From contig CAVOXT010000006.1 in the NCBI GenBank assembly GCA_963700495.1, forward strand, positions 248,001-312,000: a stretch of 64,000 bases of DNA, written 5' to 3'. Numbering within the stretch: the first letter of the stretch is position 1; every line of letters starts with the position of its first letter. Shown in pieces: positions 53,423-61,365 of this stretch. Under the pieces are notes generated by a model that saw nothing but the letters and a program-made list of their open reading frames with translations, did not search any database and was not told the DNA's origin. The stretch is from JACCTU01 sp963700495. GTDB taxonomy: Bacteria; Actinomycetota; Thermoleophilia; Gaiellales; Gaiellaceae. Made by a program: the position numbers and the translations under genes.

Positions 53423-54862
53423 TTGCAGCGATCCTCCTGCCGCTCGCGGTGGCGGTCGGTGCCGTCGCCACCGCGACGACGCTGCGCTCGCCGCGGCCGA
53501 CCGCGACGATGCTCCTCGTCGTGCGCGAGGACGGCGTCTGGCGGGTCCGTGCGGACACGGGAGCGGCGAGCCGTGTTCCTCGTACGCGCGGCGCGAGTGC
53601 AGTCGCATGGGCGCCGAGCGGACGCGAGCTCGCCTTCGCGCGCGCCGGCACGGTCTATGCCGCGAACGCCGACGGCACCGGCGTCCGTGGGCTGCTGCGC
53701 GGCGGCGACCCGGCCTGGTCTCCCGACGGGCGCCTGATCGCGGTCGTGCAGGACGGCCGCATCGTCGTCGCCCGCCGCAACGGGCACGCCGCGAAGGCTG
53801 TCACGTCCGGCCCGTCGGACGCGCACCCGGCGTGGGCGCCGAACGGCCGCGAGCTCGCCTTCGTCCGCGACGGCGTGGTCTCGGTTGTCTCCTCGTCCGG
53901 CGGCGCCGTTTCTGCCCTCCTCCCCGGCGGCGACCCGGACTGGTCGTCAGACGGGAGGCGGATCGCGTTCTCGTACGAGACAGGCGTCGCGACGGCGGCG
54001 CCCGACGGCTCGGACGTCAGGCTGCTGACGGTGGACGGCAACTCGATCTCCCCCTCGTGGTCTCCGGACCGGTCCGAATTGGTCGTTGTCCATAGTGGCA
54101 ACATTATCGCATACGCGCCGGACGGCACCGTCTCGCGGTCGTTCGGGGCCGGCACGGACGTCGACGTCCGGCGCGTGCCGCTCCTTCCCGAACGCCTGCC
54201 CGACCTCGACCAGCGCGCGCCGCGGCGCGTGTCCGTCGCGAAGATCAGCGGCCGGTACAAGCTCGGCTTCGAGTCCTCGGTCGACAATGCAGGGGTCGGG
54301 CCGTTGTGGATTCGAGGCACGCGTGACGGGACGGGCATGCGCGCACGCCAGCTCGTGCGCGTCGGCGGCGGCAAGCTCGAGGCCAACGGTGATGCGGGCA
54401 AGCTCCGCTACACGTGGTCCTCGACGCACTCGCATTGGCACCTGCTTCGCTTCGAGAGCTACGAGCTCCGCCGCGTCAGTGACTTCGCCGTCGTCGAACG
54501 CGACCGGAAGAGCGGCTTCTGCCTCGCCGACCACTACGGAATCGCCCGCCGTGCGCAGACCGGCGCGGCCGTTCTTCCTCGGCAACTGCGCCCCTGGCGC
54601 GCCGGGAGCCCGCACGGTCGAGCAAGGCTCGTCGGTCGGGTACACGGACAAGTACCCGCCGAACTTCCACGGGCAGAACGTCGACCTGACGGGCGTTCCG
54701 GCGGGCCTGTATTTCCTCGTGCACCGCGCCAACCCGGATCGCCTGCTCCGCGAGCGCAGCTACGACAACAACGACGCGTCCGTCCGTCTGCGCCTGACGC
54801 GGACACGCGGCGTCCCCCACGTGCGCGTGCTCAGGTCGTGCGAGGGCTCGGAGCGCTGCTGA
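53398..54862 (+). pseudogene. Secreted TolB-like beta-propeller/lysyl-oxidase-like protein, one frameshift
   Basis: About 488 aa from GTG 53398, overlapping the end of the CoA-transferase by 25 nt. A membrane/signal helix (FLIAAILLPLAVAVGAVA) precedes WD40-like PD40 repeats (AVAWAPSGRELAFAR, DPAWSPDGRLIAVV, HPAWAPNGRELAFVR, SPSWSPDRSELVVVH). Then PDLDQRAPRRVSVAK, STHSHWHLLRFESYEL (copper-type HxH) and, after a one-base break at ~54555-54570, GNCAPGAPGARTVEQG and YTDKYPPNFHGQNVDLTGVPAGLYFLVHRANPD, the lysyl oxidase domain. The break separates the copper site from the rest; one extra base restores it. Confidence 0.72.
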
Positions 54863-55532
54863 GACCGAGCGCCGCCGGAAGCTGGCGGAGGTCGGTGAGT
54901 CGGTCGTCGGCGTCGGGGTAGCGCCCTTCGCGGTCCAGCAGGAACGGGCGGATTCCCATCGCTTTCGCGCCCTCGATGTCGTCCTGCGGCGAGTCGCCGA
55001 TCATCGCGGCGTCGGCGGCATCGACATCGAGTTGTCCGAGCACCGCGCGAAAGATCGACCCGTGCGGCTTCACCTTGCCGTGCGCGCGCGACGAGATGGC
55101 CGCGTCCACGACGAGCGAGTGGTGCCTGACGAAGGCGTCGAGGTCGCGCGCGGTGTTCGAGACGAGGCCGACCTTGAGGCCGTGGCCGCGCAGGTCGGCG
55201 AACGTCGGCAGCACATCCTCGTAGAGGTCGAAGTTGTGCGCGTGCTCCCAGGCGCGCGTCATTTCCGCCGCGCACTCGTAGGCGAACTCGGAGTCGCCGC
55301 CCATCCCACGGATGATCCGCTCGGTGAACAGGACCCAGATCTCCTCGTCGTGCTCCAGCTCGGGGTGCTGCTCCAGCGTGTCGAGGGCTGCATGGCGCGC
55401 CTCGTCGTAGCGCGCCGGGTCGAGGTCGAAGCCGTAGCGCGAGGCCATGCGCCGGTACCCCTCCGGCCCGAGGTCGGGCCCCGGCTTGGCGATGGTGAAG
55501 TCGACGTCGAAGAGAACTGCGGCAAGTGGCAC
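54831..55532 (-). CDS. HAD-superfamily hydrolase
   Basis: 233 aa from GTG 55532 (leaderless, TATCCT 7 nt upstream). Motif I FDVDFTIAK has Asp-x-Asp; motif II in VGLVSNTARDLDA; motif III Lys in HGKVKPHGSIF; motif IV IGDSPQDDIEGAKAMG. An alpha-helical cap sits between motifs I and II. A phosphatase of unknown substrate. Its 3' end overlaps the lysyl oxidase gene by 32 nt on the opposite strand. Confidence 0.9.
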   Translation of the reverse strand: MPLAAVLFDVDFTIAKPGPDLGPEGYRRMASRYGFDLDPARYDEARHAALDTLEQHPELEHDEEIWVLFTERIIRGMGGDSEFAYECAAEMTRAWEHAHNFDLYEDVLPTFADLRGHGLKVGLVSNTARDLDAFVRHHSLVVDAAISSRAHGKVKPHGSIFRAVLGQLDVDAADAAMIGDSPQDDIEGAKAMGIRPFLLDREGRYPDADDRLTDLRQLPAALGLSSAPSPRTT

Positions 55533-55539
55533 GGCGGCG

Positions 55540-55545
55540 AGGATA
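55540..55545 (-). promoter_or_regulatory. -10 box for the leaderless HAD gene
   Basis: TATCCT on the minus strand, 7 nt before GTG 55532. Confidence 0.5.
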
Positions 55546-55571
55546 GCCGTGGCCCTGGCAGGATTTGAGCC

Positions 55572-55964
55572 GTGCGGACGCCCGAGGAGATCCTGCGAGA
55601 CAGCCGGACGATCGCCCTCGTCGGCGCCTCGCCCGACCCCGGCCGCCCGAGCCACGGCGTCATGCGCTATCTCCTCGAGCAGGGCTACCGGGTGATTCCG
55701 GTCCGCCCGAACGGCAACACGGAGATCCTCGGCGTGCGGTGCGTCCCGTCGCTCGAGGAGGTCGGCGAGGCCATCGACCTCGTGGACGTCTTCCGACGGG
55801 AGGACGCCGCCCCTGCGCACGCGCGAGAAGCGGTTGCCGTGGGCGCCAAGGCCTTCTGGCTCCAGCTCCACCTCCACTCGCCGGAAGCACGTGCGATCTG
55901 CGACGACGCGGGACTCGACTATGTCGAGAACGAGTGCACCGCGATCATCCACCGCCGACTCTGA
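55572..55964 (+). CDS. CoA-binding (YccU-like) protein
   Basis: 130 aa Rossmann-fold CoA-binding domain: RTIALVGASPDPGRPSHGVMRYLLEQGYRVIPVRPN, then DLVDVFRREDAAPAHAREAVAVGAKAFWLQL and VENECTAIIH at the C-terminus. Binds CoA; physiological role unclear in this family. GTG 55572 is divergent from the HAD gene with a 39-bp gap. Confidence 0.9.
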   Translation: MRTPEEILRDSRTIALVGASPDPGRPSHGVMRYLLEQGYRVIPVRPNGNTEILGVRCVPSLEEVGEAIDLVDVFRREDAAPAHAREAVAVGAKAFWLQLHLHSPEARAICDDAGLDYVENECTAIIHRRL

Positions 55965-56015
55965 TTCGAGGCGGGCCGCACGGTTTCGGCTGGGGGCGGG
56001 TACCCTTCCGGTCTC

Positions 56016-56089
56016 CGGGGTGTGGCGCAGCCTGGTAGCGCGCTCCGTTCGGGTCGGAGAGGTCCCGAGTTCAAATCTCGGCACCCCGA
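56016..56089 (+). tRNA. tRNA-Pro (anticodon CGG)
   Basis: 74 nt without encoded CCA. Acceptor CGGGGTG / CACCCCG with discriminator A; D stem GCGC/GCGC; anticodon stem CTCCG / CGGAG around loop TTCGGGT (anticodon CGG at 56050-56052); T stem CCGAG / CTCGG with TTCAAAT loop. All stems are fully paired. It reads CCG proline codons. The only RNA gene of a translation component in the window. Confidence 0.95.
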
Positions 56090-56122
56090 TGGGAAGGGCC
56101 GCCGCGTGCGGCCCTTCGACTT

Positions 56123-56977
56123 TCAACGGGCTGCGAGGAACGTCTCGATCGCGTCGAGGCACGCATCGGGGCGCTCGACGATCAGCAGATGGCCGCAGTC
56201 CGCGATCACGCGCAGCGGCGCACCAAGCCGCCTTGCGTAGTCGAACGCATCGGCGAGCGGGAGCTGATTGTCTCGAGCGCCCCAGAGCACCAGCGACGGG
56301 CACTGCACGAGGTGCAGGTCGGCGCGAGGGTCGTCGCGGGTGAGCGCACGCCACGCGCTCGCGGTGTCCAGATGGAGATTCACGTCGCGAAGCAGGGCTT
56401 CGACCGCGTGAGTCGGGAGCGCCGACGGGTCGGCGACGAACCAGTGGCCGAAGACGAGACGCTTCAGCGGATCGCTTCGCGCAACCGCCCGCCAGTGCGG
56501 CGACACCTTTCGTCCCGGCTGCAGCCACCCCAAGAGCGCGAGCACGCGCTCTGCCCAGCGCGTGCTGGACGTGATCCCCGCGGCTGCGGCGAGCACGAGG
56601 CTCCGCACCAGTTCCGGCCGCCGGACCGCGAGCCGAAGCCCCACGAGCCCGCCGAACGAGTGGCCGACGACGTCGGCCGGGGCCAGGCCCTCGCGCTCGA
56701 CGACCGCAGCGACCGCGTCCGCGTACGGGCCGAGCCCAGGCGCCGCGGGCAGCGGTGAGGAGCCGCCGTGCCCCGGGAGGTCGATGACGAACACCCGTCT
56801 CGTCCGGGCGAGCTCTGGCGCCAGGAGCGCCCAGTTCACGCCCGCGCCGCCGAGGCCGTGGACGAGGACGATCGGCTCCCCGGCGGGCGGCCCACCGAGC
56901 AGGCCGCGGATCCGCAGCCCCCGGAAGTCCCAGATGCGCTCATCGAAAGCGCCCAGCAGCTTGGCAACCGTCAGCAC
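56123..56977 (-). CDS. Alpha/beta hydrolase
   Basis: 284 aa. VLVHGLGGAGVNW (oxyanion), VGHSFGGLVGLRLA (nucleophile Ser), LVLWGARDNQLPL (Asp) and IADCGHLLIVERPDA (His) make a complete triad, with a helical lid between. Resembles the MhpC/esterase group. It starts at GTG 56977; its upstream region contains the promoter of the small plus-strand transcript. Confidence 0.9.
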   Translation of the reverse strand: MLTVAKLLGAFDERIWDFRGLRIRGLLGGPPAGEPIVLVHGLGGAGVNWALLAPELARTRRVFVIDLPGHGGSSPLPAAPGLGPYADAVAAVVEREGLAPADVVGHSFGGLVGLRLAVRRPELVRSLVLAAAAGITSSTRWAERVLALLGWLQPGRKVSPHWRAVARSDPLKRLVFGHWFVADPSALPTHAVEALLRDVNLHLDTASAWRALTRDDPRADLHLVQCPSLVLWGARDNQLPLADAFDYARRLGAPLRVIADCGHLLIVERPDACLDAIETFLAAR

Positions 56978-56984
56978 GTCCGTC

Positions 56985-56990
56985 TATCCT
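56985..56990 (+). promoter_or_regulatory. -10 box for the small structured transcript
   Basis: TATCCT, 7 nt before ATG 56998; a TTGGCA at 56961-56966 could be the -35 (18-nt spacer). Confidence 0.5.
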
Positions 56991-56997
56991 TTCCGTG

Positions 56998-57027
56998 ATG
57001 AGCAGTTCACGGAAGCAGGCCGGCTGA
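56998..57027 (+). CDS. Leaderless 9-aa mini-ORF 1
   Basis: MSSSRKQAG, ATG exactly 7 nt after the TATCCT -10 box, the spacing seen for leaderless genes elsewhere in the window. Its TGA overlaps the ATG of the second mini-ORF (TGATG). May be regulatory or fortuitous. Confidence 0.35.
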   Translation: MSSSRKQAG

Positions 57028-57056
57028 TGCCTGCCCCGCCCAAAAGGAGCTTTTGA
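57027..57056 (+). CDS. 9-aa mini-ORF 2 (Pro-rich)
   Basis: MPAPPKRSF with three Pro codons (CCT, CCG, CCC). It starts in the TGATG overlap with mini-ORF 1 and stops 2 nt before the terminator stem. A ribosome on these Pro codons would disrupt the CAAAAG/CTTTTG hairpin, as in an attenuator; tRNA-Pro(CGG), which reads CCG, is encoded 900 bp upstream. Speculative. Confidence 0.3.
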   Translation: MPAPPKRSF

Positions 57057-57057
57057 G

Positions 57058-57090
57058 CCCCGCCGCGCGGACGCGTAGGCGGGGTTTTTT
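57058..57090 (+). terminator. Rho-independent terminator of the small transcript
   Basis: 7-bp stem CCCCGCC / GGCGGGG with an inner GCG/CGC pair, followed by TTTTTT. The best intrinsic terminator in the window. Confidence 0.9.
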
Positions 57091-57120
57091 GTACCCGGAC
57101 TCACAGGCGAAAGGAGCGGA

Positions 57121-57291
57121 ATGGCCAATCACCTCACGCCCGAGGAGTTGTCCAAGGAACTCGGGATAGACCGGCAGGAGGTGATCCGCGTCTGCCTGCA
57201 GGAGGGCGTGCCGATCTACCAGGGGAAGATCGACAAGACGCTCTTCCAGGCACAGCTGGAGGCGCTAGGGGCGCTCCCCCAGCGACACTAA
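57121..57291 (+). CDS. Small helix-turn-helix-like protein
   Basis: 56 aa, with AAAGGAG 4 nt before ATG 57121 and stop TAA at 57289-57291. MANHLTPEELSKELGIDRQE is followed by VIRVCLQEGVPIYQGKIDKTLFQAQLEAL, which resembles a short MerR/excisionase-type HTH (ELSKELGIDRQEVIRVC), a fold used by small DNA-binding or adaptor proteins. It lies downstream of the terminated small transcript and would be transcribed only on read-through or from its own promoter. Short, but the ribosome site and codon bias support it. Confidence 0.65.
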   Translation: MANHLTPEELSKELGIDRQEVIRVCLQEGVPIYQGKIDKTLFQAQLEALGALPQRH

Positions 57292-57296
57292 GCGAG

Positions 57297-58169
57297 CTAC
57301 GCGGTCTTTCGGGCGGCGGTCTTGGCCTTCGGGCGGGCCGCCGTCTTCTTTGCCGGCGCCTTGGCGGCCGGCTTCTTCTTCGAGACCTCGGCGACGCTCT
57401 TGCGAAGCGCCTCCATCAGGTCGACGACCGGGGCGTCCTCCGCGACGGGTTCCGGCCGCGAGATCTCCTCGCCCGCGAGCTTCGCCTCGAGCATCGTGCG
57501 CAGGTCACGCCGGTACTCGCTCACGAGCTCGTCCGGCTCGAAGTCGCTCTCGAGGCTCTCGATCACCTGACGCGCGAGCTCGAGTTCGGCCTCCTTCACC
57601 TTCGTGTCCTCGACCGCCTCCTCGATCTCGGCCTGCGATCGCACGTCCTCAGCGACGAAGAGCGTCTCCAGCGCGAGCGCCTTCCCCCGGGGACGGATCA
57701 GGCAGAAGTGCTCCTGGCCGCGCAGCACGAAGCGGCCGATCCCGGCCATCTCCGTCTCCTTCATCGCCTCGAGCAACAGCACGTACGGCCGGCGCTGCGC
57801 CGCGTTGCTCGCGGGCGCCAGGAAGTACGTCCGGTCGAAGTAGACCGGGTCGACCGACCCGATCGGGACGAAGCGGTTGATCTCGATCGCGCGCGAGTCG
57901 TCGGTCTGCTCGATCGCCTCGAGGTCGGCATCCTCGACGATCACGAACTCCCCCTTCGCGACCTCCCAGCCCTTGACGATCTCGTCGGGGCCGACCTCAC
58001 GGTCGTGCACCGGGCACCAGCGCTTCTGCTTGATCGGCGTGCCGCACTCCCGGTGCAGCATGCGGAAGCTGACGTCGCTCTGGCGCGCCGCGGGCTTGGT
58101 GGCCAGCGCCAGTCCCACCGGGATGCTGACGAGGCCGAACGAGATTGATCCGTTCCAGATCGTGCGCAT
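57297..58169 (-). CDS. ku: Non-homologous end-joining protein Ku
   Basis: 290 aa. MRTIWNGSISFGLVSIPVGL is the family signature; the beta-barrel core has RMLHRECGTPIKQKRWCP and YVLLLEAMKETEMAGIGRFVLRGQEHFCLIRP. The C-terminus (from ~250) is a Lys/Ala-rich tail (KKKPAAKAPAKKTAARPKAK) seen in several actinobacterial Ku proteins that aids DNA binding. Ku binds double-strand ends and recruits LigD. No ligD is adjacent in this window. Confidence 0.97.
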   Translation of the reverse strand: MRTIWNGSISFGLVSIPVGLALATKPAARQSDVSFRMLHRECGTPIKQKRWCPVHDREVGPDEIVKGWEVAKGEFVIVEDADLEAIEQTDDSRAIEINRFVPIGSVDPVYFDRTYFLAPASNAAQRRPYVLLLEAMKETEMAGIGRFVLRGQEHFCLIRPRGKALALETLFVAEDVRSQAEIEEAVEDTKVKEAELELARQVIESLESDFEPDELVSEYRRDLRTMLEAKLAGEEISRPEPVAEDAPVVDLMEALRKSVAEVSKKKPAAKAPAKKTAARPKAKTAARKTA

Positions 58170-58236
58170 AGGGGCAGCTTCGAAATTCTAGTCGCGGACC
58201 GGGGGAATTCTGGCCTTGGAAGGGGTTTCCTCCCAC

Positions 58237-58242
58237 TACAGT
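58237..58242 (+). promoter_or_regulatory. -10 box for the leaderless acyl-CoA synthetase gene
   Basis: TACAGT, 8 nt before ATG 58251; a TTGGAA at 58216-58221 could be a -35, though the spacer is only 15 nt. Confidence 0.5.
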
Positions 58243-58250
58243 TACGTCGG

Positions 58251-60062
58251 ATGGCAACGCAGGTCGCTCCCGAGACACTGCCTGGGGCCCAGGGCGCCCA
58301 GCCGCGGACGATTCCGAGGCTCTGGCAGGACGCGATCGCAAAGGGCCGCTCGAGGCCGGCCTACCTGGTCGAGCGAAACGGCGGCTGGGAGCCCGTCTCG
58401 TGGACGGAGGCCGCGACCGCGGTCGAGGAGCTCGCCAACGGGCTGCTCGCCATCGGCGTCCGGAAGGGCGACGCGTTCGGGATCCTCGGCCAGACGAGCC
58501 TCGAGTGGGCGCTCTTCGACTTCGCGCTCGCCCGCGTCGGCGCGATCGGGGCGGCGATCTACGCCAACAGCGCCGAGAAGGACTGCGAGTACATCCTCGA
58601 CCACTCAGAGTCGATCGGCGTGCTGGTCGAGGACGACCAGCAGCTCGCGAAGATCGCCGACTACCGGCACAGGAACCCTCGGCTCGCGCACGTGCTCACG
58701 TTTGCCGACCTGGACGACCTCCGCGCGCGCGGCCGGGACTTCGCGGTCGCGCACCCCGGCGAGCTCGCCGGCGCCGTCGCGGAGGTGAGCCCCGACGACG
58801 TCTTCACCTACATCTACACGTCGGGCACGACCGGCCCTCCGAAGGCCTGCATGATCCTGCACCGCAACTACTACGCGATGACGGCGGTCGTCGACGAGAT
58901 CGACGACTTCACGATGGCCGACGACACGATGCTGCTGTACCTGCCGCTCGCGCACAACTTCGGGCGGCTGATGCACCTGTCTGGGCCGTACGTCGGGTTC
59001 ACGCTTGCGTTCCTGGCCGACCCGCTGCGCGCGGGCGAAGCGCTCAAGGCGGTGCGGCCGACGATCTTCCCGAGCGTGCCGCGCGTATACGAGAAGGTGC
59101 ACACGGCGGTGCTCGCGAAGTTCGACGAGGAGACCGGCGCGAAGCGGAAGATCGTCGACTGGGCGCTCGCCGTCGGCCAGAAGGCCTCGGCACGGCGTGC
59201 GGCCGGGAAACCGCTCGGCCCTGGCCTCACGGCCCAGCACCGCGTCGCCGAGCGCCTCGTCTACTCGAAGGTGAAGGCGCAGCTCGGCGGCCGGTTGCGG
59301 CTCGGTATCTCCGGCGGTGCCCCGCTCTCCAAGGAGATCGCCGAGTTCTTCCACTCGCTCGACCTGCTGATCCTCGAGGGCTACGGGCTGACCGAGTGCA
59401 CGACCGCTGCGACGGTCAACCGTCCCACCAAGTTCCGCTTCGGCACGGTCGGCCCGGCGCTGCCGAGCACCGAGCTGAAAATCGCAGAGGACGGCGAGGT
59501 GCTGATCAAGTCCCCGACGGTCTTCGCCGGCTACTACAAGGACGAGAGCGCGACGCGCGAGATCCTGTCCGGCGACGGCTGGCTCCGGTCCGGCGACATC
59601 GGCGAGATCGACGACGACGGGTTCCTCACGATCACCGACCGCAAGAAGGACATCATCGTCACAGCGGGCGGCAAGAACGTCGCGCCGCAGAACCTCGAGA
59701 ACGAGCTCAAGGCCTCGAAGTACGTCTCGCAGGCGCTCGTCGTCGGCGACCAGAGGCCGTACTGCGTCGCGCTGATCACGCTCGACGAGCCTGAGATCGT
59801 CAAGTGGGGGCACGCCCACGGGATCAAGGGCGAGCTCTCGCCGGCGTCGCTCGCCGAGAACGAGCACGTACGCGAACTGGTCGAAGGGATCGTCGCGCGG
59901 GTGAACTCAGATCACTCGCGGCACGAACAGATCAAGAAGTTCACGATCCTCTCCCGTGACTTCACCATGGCAGACGACGAGCTGACGCCCACGCTGAAGC
60001 TCAAGCGCCGCGTCTGCTGCAAGCACTTCAACGGCGAGATCGACGCGCTCTACACAGGTTGA
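58251..60062 (+). CDS. Long-chain acyl-CoA synthetase (AMP-forming, FadD15-like)
   Basis: 603 aa ANL-superfamily enzyme that activates fatty acids to acyl-CoA via acyl-AMP. P-loop YTSGTTGPPKACM (~residues 190-202), LPLAHNFGRLMH, A5 motif EGYGLTECT, the A7/A8 region WLRSGDIGEIDDDGFLTITDRKKDIIVTAGGKNVAPQNLEN, and a C-terminal Lys in TLKLKRRVCCKHF. Its size and lid insertion match the long-chain (LACS/FadD15) subgroup. Leaderless start. With the acyl-CoA dehydrogenases, thioesterase and CoA-transferase it shows an active fatty-acid metabolism. Confidence 0.95.
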   Translation: MATQVAPETLPGAQGAQPRTIPRLWQDAIAKGRSRPAYLVERNGGWEPVSWTEAATAVEELANGLLAIGVRKGDAFGILGQTSLEWALFDFALARVGAIGAAIYANSAEKDCEYILDHSESIGVLVEDDQQLAKIADYRHRNPRLAHVLTFADLDDLRARGRDFAVAHPGELAGAVAEVSPDDVFTYIYTSGTTGPPKACMILHRNYYAMTAVVDEIDDFTMADDTMLLYLPLAHNFGRLMHLSGPYVGFTLAFLADPLRAGEALKAVRPTIFPSVPRVYEKVHTAVLAKFDEETGAKRKIVDWALAVGQKASARRAAGKPLGPGLTAQHRVAERLVYSKVKAQLGGRLRLGISGGAPLSKEIAEFFHSLDLLILEGYGLTECTTAATVNRPTKFRFGTVGPALPSTELKIAEDGEVLIKSPTVFAGYYKDESATREILSGDGWLRSGDIGEIDDDGFLTITDRKKDIIVTAGGKNVAPQNLENELKASKYVSQALVVGDQRPYCVALITLDEPEIVKWGHAHGIKGELSPASLAENEHVRELVEGIVARVNSDHSRHEQIKKFTILSRDFTMADDELTPTLKLKRRVCCKHFNGEIDALYTG

Positions 60063-60073
60063 GGGCTTAGAGG

Positions 60074-61189
60074 CTAGAGGCGCCGGGCGCCCATGTACGT
60101 CGAGTCGTACCAGCCGGTCATGCTCGAGATCTTCACGACATCGCCGGTGTGAGGCGAGTGGATGAAGTTCCCGCCCCCGACGTAGATCCCGACGTGGCCA
60201 AGACCGTTGAAGAAGACGAGGTCGCCCGCCTCCAGCTGGTCGCGAGAGACGGGGGTTCCCATGCCCCACTGCGAGCCGGTGTAGTGCGGCAGCGAGACAC
60301 CCATCTGGGCGTAGACGTACATCGTGAACCCGGAGCAATCGAAACCACCCGGCGAAGCCCCGCCCCAGCGATACGGCGTGCCGAGGTAGCGCATCGCGAT
60401 TCCGACGACGCCGCCGTAGCGAGACGGGGGCGCGACGATCGCGCCGTCGGGCGTCGAGCCTGCGACGCCGAATCCGCTCGCGTCCGTGTTGAACGTCTGC
60501 CCGCTGATCTGCCTGGCGATCGCGAGCGACCGACGGCGCTCCGCCGCCTGGATCCGGCGGATCTCGGAGCGGATGCCCGCGAGCTTGCTCTCGCGCTCGT
60601 TCAGCTGGCTCTGGATCGAGGCGCGCTGGGCTGCCTTCGTCGCGACGACCTGCGCCTGGGCCACCTGCGCCCGGTTGAGCTGCACGCGCTCCCGCTTCAC
60701 CTGCCCCCGGTAGCGGATCACCTGCTTGAGCGTGGTCGCGTCCTGCTCAGAGACCCGGTTCGCCGTCTCGACGCGGTCGAGCAGGTCGTCGAGGCTGGAA
60801 GAGCCCAGTAGGACGGCGACGGTCGAGTTGTCCTCCCCCGAGGTGTAGAGCGAGACGACCCGGTCCGCGAGCCGCCGGTGCGCGGAGCCGAGGTTCTGCT
60901 TCGCGAGCCCAAGGTGCCGCCGGTTTCGCACGAGGTCCTTCTGGATCCGGTCGAGCTTCACGTTGGCGAGGTTGTAGGCCTCGATCGCGTGGCTCAAGCT
61001 GGAGTCGATCGCCTGGATCTCCGCCAGCACGTCCTGTGCCCGGGCCTCGGCCCGCTGCTGCTCAGGCGACGGCTCGGCGGCCGCGCCCCCGGCCACCGCG
61101 AGAGTCGCGACGACGCCCAGCAGGAACGCCCGGAGAATCCGGCGGCCGAAACGAAGGTCAATCAGGGTTTTGGGGTTCTGCAAGCCCAC
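60074..61189 (-). CDS. Secreted coiled-coil NlpC/P60 peptidoglycan hydrolase
   Basis: 371 aa from GTG 61189 (61246 is the longest frame but gives a ~35-residue tail before the signal helix). Signal peptide RAFLLGVVATLAVAGGAAA, long coiled coil (~residues 45-230), then the NlpC/P60 domain: catalytic Cys in FDCSGFTMYVY, His in GHVGIYVGGGNF and the third residue in FIHSPHTGDV. The layout matches RipA/CwlO-type endopeptidases, whose coiled coil is an autoinhibitory or FtsEX-binding part. The start lies in a 24-bp tandem duplication. Confidence 0.92.
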   Translation of the reverse strand: MGLQNPKTLIDLRFGRRILRAFLLGVVATLAVAGGAAAEPSPEQQRAEARAQDVLAEIQAIDSSLSHAIEAYNLANVKLDRIQKDLVRNRRHLGLAKQNLGSAHRRLADRVVSLYTSGEDNSTVAVLLGSSSLDDLLDRVETANRVSEQDATTLKQVIRYRGQVKRERVQLNRAQVAQAQVVATKAAQRASIQSQLNERESKLAGIRSEIRRIQAAERRRSLAIARQISGQTFNTDASGFGVAGSTPDGAIVAPPSRYGGVVGIAMRYLGTPYRWGGASPGGFDCSGFTMYVYAQMGVSLPHYTGSQWGMGTPVSRDQLEAGDLVFFNGLGHVGIYVGGGNFIHSPHTGDVVKISSMTGWYDSTYMGARRL

Positions 61190-61213
61190 AGTGTTCGGGT
61201 AGTGCAAGCCCAC
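61166..61213 (-). repeat. 24-bp tandem duplication at the NlpC/P60 start
   Basis: Two 24-bp units read on the minus strand, each beginning GTGGGCTTGCA, 19 of 24 positions identical. Each contributes a GTG; the second (61189) is the likely start. Could be a slipped duplication that also duplicated a promoter or leader. Confidence 0.6.
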
Positions 61214-61353
61214 GTTGCTGCGCCAAGGCCTGGGCAGCCTAGTCACAAGGGGTGGAGGCTACCAACCTGGCCGGACGGTCGCAACCGCGGAATCAGGCCA
61301 AAAAGCCGCTGCTAGCAAGGAAATCTCAACTGTTACAAGCTCCTGTCGTCTGG

Positions 61354-61359
61354 TACGGT
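61354..61359 (+). promoter_or_regulatory. -10 box for the leaderless 3D-domain protein
   Basis: TACGGT, 6 nt before GTG 61366. Confidence 0.45.
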
Positions 61360-61365
61360 CCCGCG

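Larger units (their letters stand above)
56991..57090 (+). ncRNA. Small structured transcript ending in an intrinsic terminator
   Basis: 100 nt with four successive hairpins: TCCGTGA/TCACGGA (56992-57013), GCAGGC/GCCTGC (57015-57034), CAAAAG/CTTTTG (57041-57055) and the terminator CCCCGCC/GGCGGGG plus T6. A -10 box lies directly upstream, so this looks like an independent short RNA. The two CCCCGCC runs recall the C-rich loops of the actinobacterial 6C small-RNA family, but membership cannot be settled without a covariance search. It also encodes two overlapping 9-aa frames (see 56998 and 57027) and so may be an attenuator leader. Confidence 0.55.

Noticed and set aside
52459..54921. An 820-aa open frame fusing a CoA-transferase to a beta-propeller/lysyl-oxidase-like protein.
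   Set aside because: Another frame supplies the normal CoA-transferase ending (APELGQHTAPWRDELGF) and a stop at 53422, and a GTG start with a signal helix begins the second protein at 53398. The fusion results from a one-base break.
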